Part shown: in pieces, positions 15,992 through 25,136 of the stretch
Layout: the number at the start of each line of letters is the position of its first letter
How positions within the stretch are numbered: position 1 is the first letter of the stretch
Assembly: GCF_003946545.1 (NCBI RefSeq)
Contig: NZ_RHOA01000009.1
Span: forward strand, 1-64,000
DNA from: Levilactobacillus tangyuanensis
GTDB taxonomy: Bacteria; Bacillota; Bacilli; Lactobacillales; Lactobacillaceae
Direction of reading: 5' to 3'
Length of the DNA: 64,000 bases
Translations under genes and position numbers: made by a program
The notes under the pieces: generated by a model
Told to the model about the DNA's origin: nothing
The model's database searches: none
What the model saw: the letters and a program-made list of their open reading frames with translations, nothing else

Positions 15992-17458
15992 ATGACTAAT
16001 TTGTATCCAGACGACAGTTATACTCTGCATACGGATGCGTATCAGATTAATATGATCCAGACCTATTTTCAACAAGGGATTGCCGATAAACACGCGGTTT
16101 TTGAAGTGTTTTTCCGCGACATGCCCTTCCATAACGGGTATGCCGTTTATGCTGGACTGGAACACATCGTCCATTATATCCAAAATCTACATTTTTCCCA
16201 AACCGATATTGAATATTTACGAGAAGCTGAAGAATATCCTGAGGACTTCTTGAAATATCTTGAAAACTTTAAGTTTACCGGCACGGTTCGCTCAGCGGTA
16301 GAAGGGGAACTGGTCTATGCCCATGAACCGATTCTCCAGGTGGAGGGCCCCTTGGCCGACTGCCAATTGGTTGAGACCGCGCTCTTGAATATTATTAATT
16401 ATCAGACCCTGATTGCCACCAAGGCCGCGCGGATTCGTTCCGTGGCCGGGGATGACGCGTTGATGGAATTTGGCACACGGCGGGCCCAGGAATTTGACGC
16501 CGCCATTTGGGGAACTCGGGCCGCCTATATCGGTGGGTTCAATGCGACCTCAAATGTTCGTGCGGGCAAAATCTTTGGGATTCCCATTAGTGGAACTCAT
16601 GCGCACGCTCTGGTTCAAACGTATGGCAACGATTACGAGGCGTTCAAGGCCTACGCAACCACACATCGTGACTGCGTTTTCCTGGTGGACACCTACGACA
16701 CCTTACGGAGTGGGGTCCCAACGGCCATTCGCGTGGCTAAGGAACTGGGCGACCAGATCAACTTCCAAGGGGTGCGAATTGATTCCGGCGATATGGCCTA
16801 CCTGTCCAAACGGATTCGCCAAAAATTAGATGAAGCCGGTTTTCCTAACGCGAAGATCTATGCGTCGAATGACCTGGATGAAAAGACCATTCAGAGTTTA
16901 AAGATGCAGGATGCCAAGATTGACGTCTGGGGCATTGGGACGCGGTTAATCACGGCCTTCGATCAGCCTGCCTTGGGCGCCGTCTACAAGATGGTGGCCA
17001 TTGAGGGCGACGATGGTGAGATGCGGGCAACAATTAAGCTGTCCAATAATGCGGAGAAGGTTACAACCCCAGGCAAGAAGCAAGTTTGGCGGATTACTAA
17101 GAAGGCCGACGGCAAGTCCGAAGGGGACTATGTGACCCTGATTGACGAGGATCCGCGTCGTGAGGAATCTCTGTTCATGTTCCATCCTAGCTACACGTAT
17201 ATCAATAAGACCGTGACAGACTTCAATGCTCGGCCGGTCCTTCAAGATATCTTTAAGGATGGCGAGTTAGTCTACAAATTACCAACGCTATCGGCGATTC
17301 GAGATCGCTGTCGTGGGGCATTAGCGAACCTTTGGCCAGAGTACAAGCGGGATCTGAATCCGCAGAAGTATCCGGTCGATCTCTCTCAGGACTGTTGGGA
17401 TAACAAGATGGCCATTATCAAGGACATCCATGACTACGTTCATAAGTTACCAGAATAA
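15992..17458 (+). CDS. pncB: Nicotinate phosphoribosyltransferase
   Basis: A 488-residue enzyme of NAD salvage: nicotinate plus PRPP (and ATP) gives nicotinate mononucleotide. The conserved N-terminus YTDAYQINM, the phrase EFGTRRAQEFDAA (about 159-171), GGFNATSN, the regulatory phosphohistidine region GTHAHAL (H205) and RIDSGDMAYLSK are all present. Length suits the long bacterial PncB type. Start ATG 15992 follows AAGGGAG by 10 bases. nadE starts 27 bases downstream, so the two form a salvage operon; no de novo nad genes are seen, in line with the nicotinate requirement of lactobacilli. Confidence 0.95.
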   Translation: MTNLYPDDSYTLHTDAYQINMIQTYFQQGIADKHAVFEVFFRDMPFHNGYAVYAGLEHIVHYIQNLHFSQTDIEYLREAEEYPEDFLKYLENFKFTGTVRSAVEGELVYAHEPILQVEGPLADCQLVETALLNIINYQTLIATKAARIRSVAGDDALMEFGTRRAQEFDAAIWGTRAAYIGGFNATSNVRAGKIFGIPISGTHAHALVQTYGNDYEAFKAYATTHRDCVFLVDTYDTLRSGVPTAIRVAKELGDQINFQGVRIDSGDMAYLSKRIRQKLDEAGFPNAKIYASNDLDEKTIQSLKMQDAKIDVWGIGTRLITAFDQPALGAVYKMVAIEGDDGEMRATIKLSNNAEKVTTPGKKQVWRITKKADGKSEGDYVTLIDEDPRREESLFMFHPSYTYINKTVTDFNARPVLQDIFKDGELVYKLPTLSAIRDRCRGALANLWPEYKRDLNPQKYPVDLSQDCWDNKMAIIKDIHDYVHKLPE

Positions 17459-17484
17459 GGCTTAAGTAGATGGGGGTAAGCAAC

Positions 17485-18315
17485 ATGCGAGCAATGCAGC
17501 AGGAAATTATTGAAGCTTTGAAGGTTCAACCGGAGATTGATCCCGCTACCGAGATTCGCCGGAGTGTCGACTTCTTGAAGGCTTATTTAAAGCGGTACGA
17601 CTTTTTAAAAACCTTGGTCCTTGGAATTTCTGGCGGCCAAGATTCAACATTGGCCGGCATTCTATCCGAACAAGCGGTGACCGAACTACGGCAAGAAACC
17701 GGTGACGAAGATTACCGGTTCATTGCTGTACGGTTGCCATACGGGGACCAGGCAGATGAAGATGATGCCATGATGGCGATTGACTTCATGGGTGCCGATG
17801 AGGTTGAACGCGTGAATATTCAACCGGCCACGGACGCCATGGTGGCCGCCGTCAGTGCTAACGAGGCTGACATTAGCGACTTCAACAAGGGCAACATTAA
17901 GGCCCGGCAACGGATGATTGCACAGTATGCCATCGCGGGTGCTCGAGCGGGGGCTGTCGTCGGGACCGACCATGCCGCCGAAGCGGTCACGGGTTTTTAC
18001 ACAAAATACGGTGACGGTGCCACCGATATTTGCCCATTGTGGCGCTTGGATAAACGACAGGGTGCGGCCATGTTACGGCACTTGGATGCACCAACGCATT
18101 TGTACGAAAAGGTGCCAACGGCAGATCTGGAAGATGACCGACCGGCGTTGCCGGATGAGGCGGCGTTAGGCGTTCGCTATGTGGACATCGATGACTACCT
18201 TGAGGGTAAGTCGGTGTCCGCTGAGGCGGCCGAAAAGATTGAATCCTGGTATCGCAAGACGGCTCATAAACGGCATTTACCAGTCAACGTCTACGATACT
18301 TTCTGGAAAAAATAA
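17485..18315 (+). CDS. nadE: Ammonia-dependent NAD synthetase
   Basis: A 276-residue enzyme that amidates nicotinate adenine dinucleotide to NAD with ATP and ammonia. The P-loop of the N-type ATP pyrophosphatases, SGGQDS, is at residues 49-54; [19 protein letters not shown] and [10 protein letters not shown] are the typical substrate-binding stretches. No glutaminase domain is present. Start chosen: ATG 17485 (MRAMQQEII), which matches the usual NadE N-terminus and has GGGGG 8 bases upstream; ATG 17470 would add five residues without a good ribosome site. It forms an operon with pncB. Confidence 0.95.
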   Translation: MRAMQQEIIEALKVQPEIDPATEIRRSVDFLKAYLKRYDFLKTLVLGISGGQDSTLAGILSEQAVTELRQETGDEDYRFIAVRLPYGDQADEDDAMMAIDFMGADEVERVNIQPATDAMVAAVSANEADISDFNKGNIKARQRMIAQYAIAGARAGAVVGTDHAAEAVTGFYTKYGDGATDICPLWRLDKRQGAAMLRHLDAPTHLYEKVPTADLEDDRPALPDEAALGVRYVDIDDYLEGKSVSAEAAEKIESWYRKTAHKRHLPVNVYDTFWKK

Positions 18316-18336
18316 TAGTTAACGGGGGCAGTCACG

Positions 18337-18771
18337 ATGCAAAAAGCAAATATGTCAGGATACATTAATCGTTTATCACAGGTCTTACAAGGAACCGAAG
18401 AAGCCGCCGGTCAGATGAACGCCGACTTCGAAAAGCTACGGGGGGCCATCGACAACCAAACCGTCGGCGACTTTTCGCAGGCCGACTTACAAGCCATCGC
18501 CGATAACTTCCAACGGGGAACTGAGGGCTACGTGGACAAGTTAAATCAGTTGGAACAGGCCAGCGTTCCCGTCCGGGTTTTGGGCAAGCATAAGTCCTTA
18601 GTGGGCGCCTACCGGGTCTATACGGAGGCTTGTCAGTCGATGACGGACAGCATCGATGTTGAACATTTGACGGTCGACCAAGCGGCGTTTGATGCTGCTG
18701 AGAAGACCCAAGAGAATGCGATGGAAAAGGTGACCGCAACCACGCAACGGATCATGAGTAACCCCATGTAA
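18337..18771 (+). CDS. Small helical protein of unknown function
   Basis: A 144-residue, acidic, probably all-helical protein that I do not recognise. It has no signal peptide, membrane segment or metal motif; several stretches show heptad-like spacing that could form a helical bundle. It starts 21 bases behind nadE after AACGGGGG and ends just before a terminator, so it shares the pncB-nadE transcript. Any role in NAD metabolism is unproven. Confidence 0.75.
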   Translation: MQKANMSGYINRLSQVLQGTEEAAGQMNADFEKLRGAIDNQTVGDFSQADLQAIADNFQRGTEGYVDKLNQLEQASVPVRVLGKHKSLVGAYRVYTEACQSMTDSIDVEHLTVDQAAFDAAEKTQENAMEKVTATTQRIMSNPM

Positions 18772-18783
18772 TCGATGATCTGG

Positions 18784-18814
18784 TAGGCTTGAGCTTAGTG
18801 CTCAAGCCTATTTT
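18784..18814 (+). terminator. Rho-independent terminator of the pncB-nadE unit
   Basis: TAGGCTTGAGC / GCTCAAGCCTA stem with a TTAGT loop and TTTT. Confidence 0.87.
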
Positions 18815-18861
18815 GATCCGGTTCAGCGGTCGGTGGATTGCTCTGGCCAGGAGGGAAACCA

Positions 18862-18870
18862 TGGTATAAT
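18862..18870 (+). promoter_or_regulatory. Extended -10 promoter of tex
   Basis: TGGTATAAT: a perfect TATAAT (18865-18870) with the TGn extension. No good -35 box is seen at 17 bases, as is common for extended -10 promoters. Confidence 0.65.
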
Positions 18871-18902
18871 GAGAGCATTAGTGAGCATGATGGAGGATGA
18901 GT

Positions 18903-21101
18903 ATGGTACAGAGTAAAACAGAAGCAAGCATGAGTGATTTTGCCCGTCCCGTGCAGCAGTTGCTCGGGCAATATCAGTTGCGCCAGGTCACGGCAGTCCT
19001 GAATCTGTTGGACGAGGGGAATACGGTGCCCTTTATTTCCCGATACCGTAAGGAACGTACGGGCTCATTAGACGAGGTCGCGATTCGTGATATTGAAGAT
19101 ACGGCCAATCGTTTAGGCAAATTAGCACAACGCCGGGCCGAGGTCTTGAAAATTGTTGAAGAGCAGGGCCAATTAACGGCGAAGCTTCGTCAAGACCTCC
19201 AACGAGCAACGACGATTCAGCAGGTCGAGGACCTGTACCTACCGTATAAGCAGAAACGTCGCACCAAGGCGACGATTGCCCGGGAACATGGGTTGACGCC
19301 GCTGGCGGAATGGCTATTAACCTTTCCACAGGATCAGTTGACCCACAAGGCCCAAGGCTTCGTGAATCCGGCCAACGAGTTGCCAGATGTTGCGGCGGTC
19401 TGGGCTGGTGTCCATGAGATCTTAGCCGAAACCTTTAGTGAGCAGGCCGCCTTTCGTCAGTGGATTCGGCAGTATACCTGGAAGAATGCCCAACTCGTTA
19501 GTCGGTTGAAGCGAGGCGCGGCCGACCGGGATGAGCAACAGGTCTATGCCACCTATTACGAGTTCAGTCAGGCGGTCCGGCAGGTTCCGCCCTACCGAGT
19601 GCTTGCGATTAATCGTGGCGAACGGGAGAAAGTCTTGTCGGTTAGCCTCCTGGTTGATCCGGCTTCAATCCTACAGTACGGTCATTTTCGATTGATTGGT
19701 CAGCACAAGGGACCGGCAGTTGCCAAGATTGAAGCGGCCTTTGCCGATGCCTATAAGCGGTTCTTAGGGCCCGCGATCGAGCGGGAACTTCGACGGGAGT
19801 TGACGGATCAGGCCGATCAGCACGCCATTCAGGTCTTCGGTGATAACCTGTATCATCTGTTGATGCAGGCACCGATGAAGGGCAAGGTTGTCATGGGCTT
19901 CGATCCGGCCTACCGGACCGGCTGTAAGTTGGCTATTATGGATGCTAACGGTCGTTTCCTAACCAAGCAGGTCATTTATCCACATAAGCCCGCCTCGGCC
20001 CAGAAGCGCGCCGCAGCGGCACCAGAATTCCGGCGTCTCTTGGCCGACTATCAGGTTGAGATGGTAGCCATTGGGAATGGGACGGCCAGTCGCGAATCCG
20101 AGGAGTTTGTGAGTGATATTCTGAAGTCGCTTGACCGACCGGTTTACTACGTCATCGTGAATGAGGCTGGGGCTTCGGTCTATTCGGCAAGCGCCAACGC
20201 CCGCGCAGAATTTGCGGATCTACACGTCGAAGAACGTTCCGCCATTAGCATCGGCCGCCGTCTTCAGGACCCATTAGCGGAGTTGGTGAAGATTGACCCG
20301 AAGGCCGTTGGCGTGGGTCAGTACCAACACGATGTGCCGGAGAAGGCGCTCGATGAACAGTTGAACCGTGTCGTTGAGACGGCGGTTAATCAAGTTGGGG
20401 TCAACGTGAATACGGCAAGTCCGGAGTTGCTAACGCACATCTCTGGGTTGACCGCCACGACGGCCAAGAACATCGTGACCTATCGTAATGAGCATGGGGC
20501 TTTTCAGTCCCGCTCGACGTTGAAGGCCGTGCCGCGGTTAGGCCCTAAGGCCTTTCAACAAGCGGTCGGCTTCTTACGGATCATTGCCGGTGCCGAACCA
20601 TTGGATAATACGGATATTCACCCCGAAAGTTATCGGGTCACCAAACAGTTGTTGGCCGGGTTGGGTGTGGCCAGCGACCAGGTTGGGTCCCAACAACTTC
20701 AACAACAATTAACGCAGCTGAATCGCTCTCAATGGCTTGAACAATTGGGCATTGGTTCGGCAACCTTAAATGATATTATCTCCAGCCTGCAAAAGCCCGG
20801 GCGCGACTTGCGGGACAACATGCCAGCGCCATTATTGCGGCAAGACGTCCTCACCATGGCGGACCTTAAGCCAGGGATGGAATTACAGGGGACCGTCCGT
20901 AACGTCGTCGACTTCGGGGCGTTTGTTGACATCGGGGTTAAGCAAGACGGTTTAGTTCACATTTCCCAGTTAACGGACCATTATGTGAGTGACCCTAGTA
21001 CCGTCGTGACTATTGGCGATATCGTCACGGTTTGGGTGTTGTCCGTTGATGAACAACGGCAACGCATTCAATTAACGATGCGAGCCAATGCTCATGACTG
21101 A
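18903..21101 (+). CDS. tex: Tex family RNA-binding transcription accessory protein
   Basis: A 732-residue cytosolic nucleic-acid-binding protein. Order: helical N-terminal part with the signature VPFISRYRKERTGSLDE; YqgF/RNase H-like domain from about residue 325 (VMGFDPAYRTGCKLA); two helix-hairpin-helix motifs near 490-560 (VNVNTASPELL, VPRLGPKAF); and a C-terminal S1 RNA-binding domain from about 645 (GMELQGTVRNVVDFGAFVDIG). Start ATG 18903 has GGAGG 6 bases upstream; ATG 18897 is too close to it. Its stop overlaps the start of the SprT-like gene, so translation of the two is coupled. Tex is linked to transcription and RNA fitness under stress; the exact role is unsettled. Confidence 0.94.
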   Translation: MVQSKTEASMSDFARPVQQLLGQYQLRQVTAVLNLLDEGNTVPFISRYRKERTGSLDEVAIRDIEDTANRLGKLAQRRAEVLKIVEEQGQLTAKLRQDLQRATTIQQVEDLYLPYKQKRRTKATIAREHGLTPLAEWLLTFPQDQLTHKAQGFVNPANELPDVAAVWAGVHEILAETFSEQAAFRQWIRQYTWKNAQLVSRLKRGAADRDEQQVYATYYEFSQAVRQVPPYRVLAINRGEREKVLSVSLLVDPASILQYGHFRLIGQHKGPAVAKIEAAFADAYKRFLGPAIERELRRELTDQADQHAIQVFGDNLYHLLMQAPMKGKVVMGFDPAYRTGCKLAIMDANGRFLTKQVIYPHKPASAQKRAAAAPEFRRLLADYQVEMVAIGNGTASRESEEFVSDILKSLDRPVYYVIVNEAGASVYSASANARAEFADLHVEERSAISIGRRLQDPLAELVKIDPKAVGVGQYQHDVPEKALDEQLNRVVETAVNQVGVNVNTASPELLTHISGLTATTAKNIVTYRNEHGAFQSRSTLKAVPRLGPKAFQQAVGFLRIIAGAEPLDNTDIHPESYRVTKQLLAGLGVASDQVGSQQLQQQLTQLNRSQWLEQLGIGSATLNDIISSLQKPGRDLRDNMPAPLLRQDVLTMADLKPGMELQGTVRNVVDFGAFVDIGVKQDGLVHISQLTDHYVSDPSTVVTIGDIVTVWVLSVDEQRQRIQLTMRANAHD

Positions 21102-21579
21102 TGCGGAGCTTCAACGGTTAGTTGAAACCATTTCGCAAAATAGTTTTGGCCGACCATTTCGGCACCACGCAACCTTTAATCGTCGTTTGCGAACGACGGG
21201 AGGGCGCTATCGGCTGGGTGACCACAACCTCGAGATTAATCCCCGGATGTTAAGCGAACACGGTGAGACGGTGCTGGTGGGGGTTATCAAACATGAGCTG
21301 TGTCACTATCATTTGCATCTAAACGGACAGTCGGGACAACACCGGACTGCGGCATTTAAGACCTTGCTAGCCCAGGTAGGCGGCTTGCGGTACGCCCCAG
21401 CGCCAGCAAGGCCGGCCCCGCAACCGCGTAAGTGGCAGTGTTACGAATGCACACAGTGCGGGCAACGCTATTACCGTGCCCGTCGAATTAATTTGAAGAA
21501 GATGGTTTGCGGTCGGTGCCGTGGCCAGCTTGTCTGGCAAGGAACCGTGATCGCTGCACAGCGACCGCAATCGACTTAG
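21088..21579 (+). CDS. SprT-like zinc metalloprotein
   Basis: A 163-residue protein of the SprT/Spartan-like family. H69-E-L-C-H73 is the HExxH zinc site in the N-terminal SprT domain; the C-terminal zinc ribbon carries C121-x-x-C124 and C141-x-x-C144. This is the same design as B. subtilis YdcK, which also follows tex (ydcI). It overlaps tex by 14 bases; start may be ATG 21088 or ATG 21094. Protease activity on DNA- or RNA-bound proteins is inferred from distant relatives only. Confidence 0.88.
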   Translation: MLMTDAELQRLVETISQNSFGRPFRHHATFNRRLRTTGGRYRLGDHNLEINPRMLSEHGETVLVGVIKHELCHYHLHLNGQSGQHRTAAFKTLLAQVGGLRYAPAPARPAPQPRKWQCYECTQCGQRYYRARRINLKKMVCGRCRGQLVWQGTVIAAQRPQST

Positions 21580-21592
21580 GAGGTCAGTGTTT

Positions 21593-22474
21593 ATGGGTAA
21601 GACGATTATTCGTGTCCCAGCAACCTCGGCAAACTTTGGACCCGGGATTGACTCCATTGGGGCAGCGCTACATTTGTATTTAACCGTGATTATTGAAGAA
21701 AAGACCGACAAATGGCGGGTTAATCATGCGCTCGGGACAGAGATTCCCCGCGATGAAAATAACCTGATGGTGCAGACGGCCCTGAAGATTAAATCAGACC
21801 TGCCGGCCCACCAACTGACGGTCATGTCTGATATCCCGGTGTCACGGGGTCTTGGGAGCTCAACCAGTGCCATCATTGCCGGAATTAAGATTGCAAATGA
21901 GTTGGGCAATCTCGACCTGTCGATTGGGGAGCAATTGAATTGGGCCGTGAAGCTCGGTGGGTCACTGGATAACGTGGCGGCAGCTTTGCTAGGCCAAGCG
22001 GCAGTCGCCACGGTTAACGATGGTGAGGTCTCGGCCTTACAACTACCGTTGCCAGAATTGCGGGTCCTGGTCTTTATTCCGGGGCAAAAGCTATTGAGCC
22101 GAAAGAGTCGGAGTGCTTTGCCTAAGCAAATGGACTTGAGCAAGGCCATTCATGCCAGCAGTGTGGCCAACGTCTTAGTTGCCGCGTTGCTCACCAAAGA
22201 CTGGGCGCTAGCCTCTAAGATGATTGAAAGCGACGAGTTTCACGAGCAGGCCCGGTCGCAATTGGTGCCGGAACTCAATGAGATTCGGGCGGCGGCCCAT
22301 GATCTTGACATTACCGGGACCTACCTTAGTGGTGCCGGCCCAACGGTGGTGACCTTTGGCTCCGCGGCCCAGTTAACCTTGTTGCGGGCGAAGTTAGCCG
22401 ATCTTGATTTGGCTGGTAGTCTGCGCATCTTGGACCTTGATCGAGATGGTGCGAGTGTGTTAACGGATGCATAA
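21593..22474 (+). CDS. thrB: Homoserine kinase
   Basis: A 293-residue GHMP kinase that phosphorylates homoserine with ATP for threonine synthesis. VRVPATSANFGPGID at the N-terminus is typical of ThrB; the ATP loop RGLGSSTSA spans 85-93; the C-terminal GTYLSGAGPTVV closes the active site. Start ATG 21593 has AGGAGGTC 8 bases upstream; GTG 21587 is too close to it. It follows the SprT-like gene by 13 bases. hom and thrC, its usual partners, are absent from this window, so it is isolated from the rest of the pathway. Confidence 0.93.
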   Translation: MGKTIIRVPATSANFGPGIDSIGAALHLYLTVIIEEKTDKWRVNHALGTEIPRDENNLMVQTALKIKSDLPAHQLTVMSDIPVSRGLGSSTSAIIAGIKIANELGNLDLSIGEQLNWAVKLGGSLDNVAAALLGQAAVATVNDGEVSALQLPLPELRVLVFIPGQKLLSRKSRSALPKQMDLSKAIHASSVANVLVAALLTKDWALASKMIESDEFHEQARSQLVPELNEIRAAAHDLDITGTYLSGAGPTVVTFGSAAQLTLLRAKLADLDLAGSLRILDLDRDGASVLTDA

Positions 22475-22507
22475 TTGATATTTTTTTGAATTAACTTACA
22501 AAAAATA

Positions 22508-22536
22508 TTGTCAGTGCCGCTTTCATTTGGTATACT
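22508..22536 (+). promoter_or_regulatory. Promoter of tRNA-Leu
   Basis: TTGTCA (22508-22513), exactly 17 bases, TATACT (22531-22536), placed 17 bases upstream of the mature tRNA end. Confidence 0.85.
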
Positions 22537-22553
22537 ATTTCTTGTGAGTTAAT

Positions 22554-22638
22554 GCGGCCATGGCGGAATTGGCAGACGCGCAAGATTAAGGATCTTGTCC
22601 GGGTAATCCGGGTGGAAGTTCGAATCTTCTTGGCCGCA
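22554..22638 (+). tRNA. tRNA-Leu (AAG)
   Basis: An 85-base class II tRNA: acceptor GCGGCCA pairs with TGGCCGC, a long variable arm, T loop TTCGAAT. The anticodon stem CAAGA / TCTTG closes loop TTAAGGA, giving anticodon AAG (A at position 34). The identity Leu is supported by the body sequence GGCGGAATTGGCAGACGC, common to bacterial tRNA-Leu. Confidence 0.93.
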
Positions 22639-22652
22639 TCATATTAATCGAG

Positions 22653-22684
22653 AATCTCGTCGAGTAATCGACGGGATTTTTTTG
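22653..22684 (+). terminator. Rho-independent terminator of tRNA-Leu
   Basis: AATCTCGTCGA / TCGACGGGATT stem with a GTAA loop, followed by seven Ts. Confidence 0.9.
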
Positions 22685-22846
22685 TGGTTTCACGAGGGGA
22701 AACAATTAAAGAGGCCCCTTAACATGACAAACAGATAACAATTGTGCTACGCAATCGTTTTCAATGAAAATAGGCCTTCTCAATTTCCTGGGATGGGCGT
22801 AATATTGAAAATTAATCGATTACTTTCATAAAGTTAAGCAAAACTG

Positions 22847-22875
22847 CTGACATTGAGCGCCAATGGCGTTATAGT
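22847..22875 (+). promoter_or_regulatory. Promoter of the MATE transporter gene
   Basis: CTGACA (22847-22852), 17 bases, TATAGT (22870-22875). The spacer includes GCGCCAATGGCG, a small dyad. Confidence 0.65.
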
Positions 22876-22925
22876 AATCGTCCTGTGTCAATTGCGATTG
22901 ACAAATTCTAGAAGGAGGTCGGCAT

Positions 22926-24353
22926 ATGAGCGACTTAACCAAGGGTAATTCCCTAAAACTTATTTTCTTTTTCACGATTCCATTGTTAATTGGGAATCTT
23001 TTTCAGCAATTATACAATGTGTCTGATACGGTCGTGGTGGGGCAAACCCTTGGTGTTAAAGCGCTAGCCGCCGTCGGGGCAACCGGATCCATTAATTTCC
23101 TAATTATTGGCTTCGCCCAAGGGCTTACCGCTGGATTGGCCATCATCACGGCCACGCGGTACGGGGCGCGTGATTATCGTGGCGTTCGCCGCTCCTTTGC
23201 CGCGAGTATTATTATCTCGTTAATCATGACCGTCGTCCTGACGGTGCTGTCCCTGACGTTTGTCGACCCGATTTTGAAATTAATGCAAACGCCGGCCTCA
23301 ATCTTTGCCAACGCGCGGATCTTCATCACCACCATCTTCATTGGGATCTTCGCGTCAATGGCTTTCAACTTACTCTCAAACATCATTCGGGCCCTTGGAG
23401 ATTCCCGGACACCCTTAATTTTCCTGGTTATTGGGACCATTATTAACGTGGCCCTGGAACTCCTCTTCATCTTGGTCTTTCACATGGGGGTGGCCGGTGC
23501 CGGTTGGGCGACCGTCCTATCCCAAGTGATTGCCTCACTGCTCTGTGTGGGGTACATCGTGCGGTCCATTCCCTTATTACGGATTGGCAAGGCCGACTTC
23601 AAGATGGGATTCGACGAACTCTGGCAACATTTCTCAACGGGGATGCCAATGGGCTTTCAACTCTCAATCATTGCGATTGGGACGATGGTTATGCAGGCGG
23701 CCCTGAACTCATTAGGAACTGACTCGGTGGCCGCGTCCACAGCTGCCTCTAAGGTGGACCAACTGTGTTCGCTACCAATGTCTTCCTTTGGGGTCACGAT
23801 GGCCACCTTTGCCGCCCAGAACTTTGGTGCCGGTAAGTTTCAACGAATCATGGAAGGGGTTAAGAAGACCCTGTGGTTGTCAGGTAGCTTCGCCGTCTTC
23901 GCTGGGGCCATGGTCATCTTCTTTGGTCGGCCAATTGTTCACCTGATCATTGGGGATGCCGACGAACACGTCATTCAATTATCACAGACGTACTTCAACA
24001 TCATCGGGAGTACCTACTTGTTGTTGAGTGTGCTGTTTGTTATCCGGAACACCCTGCAAGGACTGGGCCGGCGTGTGCTGCCAACCCTAGCCGGGGTTGG
24101 TGAATTGGCCATGCGGGTCTTTGCCGCCTTGTTCATGGTCAAGGCCTTCGGCTATGCGGGTGCCGTCTCGGCCGAACCTCTGGCCTGGCTGGGATCATGT
24201 GCCATCTTGATTCCATCTTGGTTGCGAGCCGTTAAGCAATTACGGAACTTGGTCCGGAGCCAAGCGGTGGCTAATGGCGAAACGGTTCCAGCCGACTCCG
24301 AGGAGGCCGTCGACTTGGCCGATGAAGATTTACCGGTTAAATTCGAGTCTTAA
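22926..24353 (+). CDS. MATE family efflux transporter
   Basis: A 475-residue membrane protein with 12 predicted helices in two MatE halves. The N-terminal IPLLIGNLFQQLYNVSDTVVVG and the second-half AAQNFGAGK phrase are typical of the DinF/NorM-like group, which expels drugs or metabolites in exchange for Na+ or H+. The C-terminus is acidic and cytosolic. Start ATG 22926 follows GAAGGAGGT. It has its own promoter and terminator. Substrate unknown. Confidence 0.9.
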   Translation: MSDLTKGNSLKLIFFFTIPLLIGNLFQQLYNVSDTVVVGQTLGVKALAAVGATGSINFLIIGFAQGLTAGLAIITATRYGARDYRGVRRSFAASIIISLIMTVVLTVLSLTFVDPILKLMQTPASIFANARIFITTIFIGIFASMAFNLLSNIIRALGDSRTPLIFLVIGTIINVALELLFILVFHMGVAGAGWATVLSQVIASLLCVGYIVRSIPLLRIGKADFKMGFDELWQHFSTGMPMGFQLSIIAIGTMVMQAALNSLGTDSVAASTAASKVDQLCSLPMSSFGVTMATFAAQNFGAGKFQRIMEGVKKTLWLSGSFAVFAGAMVIFFGRPIVHLIIGDADEHVIQLSQTYFNIIGSTYLLLSVLFVIRNTLQGLGRRVLPTLAGVGELAMRVFAALFMVKAFGYAGAVSAEPLAWLGSCAILIPSWLRAVKQLRNLVRSQAVANGETVPADSEEAVDLADEDLPVKFES

Positions 24354-24371
24354 TTCAAAACATGCTAAACT

Positions 24372-24405
24372 TAAAGCGAGACCAACACTGGTCGCGCTTT
24401 TTTTG
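24372..24405 (+). terminator. Rho-independent terminator of the MATE gene
   Basis: AAAGCG-GACC / GGTC-GCGCTTT stem with an AACACT loop and a T-run. Confidence 0.88.
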
Positions 24406-24429
24406 CGGCGCGATTGAGGAGGAAACCTT

Positions 24430-25050
24430 TTGCAAACGTATATTTTTGATATTGATGGAACATTGATGGATACAGAGGCCATGTACATGCGGGCGTTACA
24501 GGCTGTGCTCAAGGAACAGGGGGATCCGCGGCCGTATGCTGACTTGACCGCAACCTTTGGCATTCCTAGTCGTGATGCCTTGGAAGATCTTCATGTGACT
24601 GACTTAGAAGATGTTCTGGTGGCATGGGGCGAGCGCACGGCGGCCTACCGGGAGACGGTGCACGTCTATCCGGGTGTCCTGGCGGCCCTGGATCAGTTAC
24701 GAAAAAGGGGGGCGCAGTTGGCAATTATGACCTCTAAACGGCAATTCGAATACGAGCACGACGTGGTGGCCTCGGGCCTGGCCGACCATTTTTCATTGGC
24801 GATCGTGGCCGAAGATGTGCAACACGGGAAGCCGGCACCCGATGGAATTAACTTGGCCGTGGAACGGCTGAACGCCGATCCAGCCACCACCATTTATATT
24901 GGGGATACGCACTTCGACCAAGAGGCCGCCCAGGCGGCCAATGTCGCGTTCGGCTATGCAGCCTGGAACGACCGGCAACCGCGTGGTTTCACGCCGGCGA
25001 TCAGTCTCGCCAGTCCTCGTGAATTAATCACAAAATTTGCCGCAAACTAG
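24430..25050 (+). CDS. HAD superfamily phosphatase (phosphoglycolate phosphatase-like)
   Basis: A 206-residue HAD-IA hydrolase. Motif I is D7-I-D9-G-T, with D7 the phospho-acceptor and D9 the acid/base; motif II is in MTSKR; the last motif is GDTHFD with the metal-binding Asp. The cap lies between about residues 15 and 80. Members act on phosphoglycolate, sugar phosphates or pyrophosphate; the substrate here is open. Start TTG 24430 follows GAGGAGGA by 7 bases. It lies upstream of a mannose-type PTS, separated by a probable promoter, so a link to sugar phosphates is possible. Confidence 0.87.
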   Translation: MQTYIFDIDGTLMDTEAMYMRALQAVLKEQGDPRPYADLTATFGIPSRDALEDLHVTDLEDVLVAWGERTAAYRETVHVYPGVLAALDQLRKRGAQLAIMTSKRQFEYEHDVVASGLADHFSLAIVAEDVQHGKPAPDGINLAVERLNADPATTIYIGDTHFDQEAAQAANVAFGYAAWNDRQPRGFTPAISLASPRELITKFAAN

Positions 25051-25051
25051 C

Positions 25052-25065
25052 TGAAAACGCTTATT
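25052..25065 (+). promoter_or_regulatory. Candidate cre site for CcpA
   Basis: TGAAAACGCTTATT fits the catabolite-responsive element TGWNANCGNTNWCA except for the last two bases. It sits just upstream of the PTS -10 box, where CcpA binding would repress. Confidence 0.5.
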
Positions 25066-25067
25066 TA

Positions 25068-25076
25068 TGCTATATT
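25068..25076 (+). promoter_or_regulatory. Extended -10 promoter of the mannose-type PTS operon
   Basis: TGCTATATT (TGn plus TATATT). No clear -35 box. The same TGCTAtaAT style recurs at several promoters in the window. Confidence 0.6.
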
Positions 25077-25136
25077 AGGTGCAGATTTAATTTTGAGATG
25101 GCCAGAATCGATGGCCGTGGATGAAGAGGTGGCACG

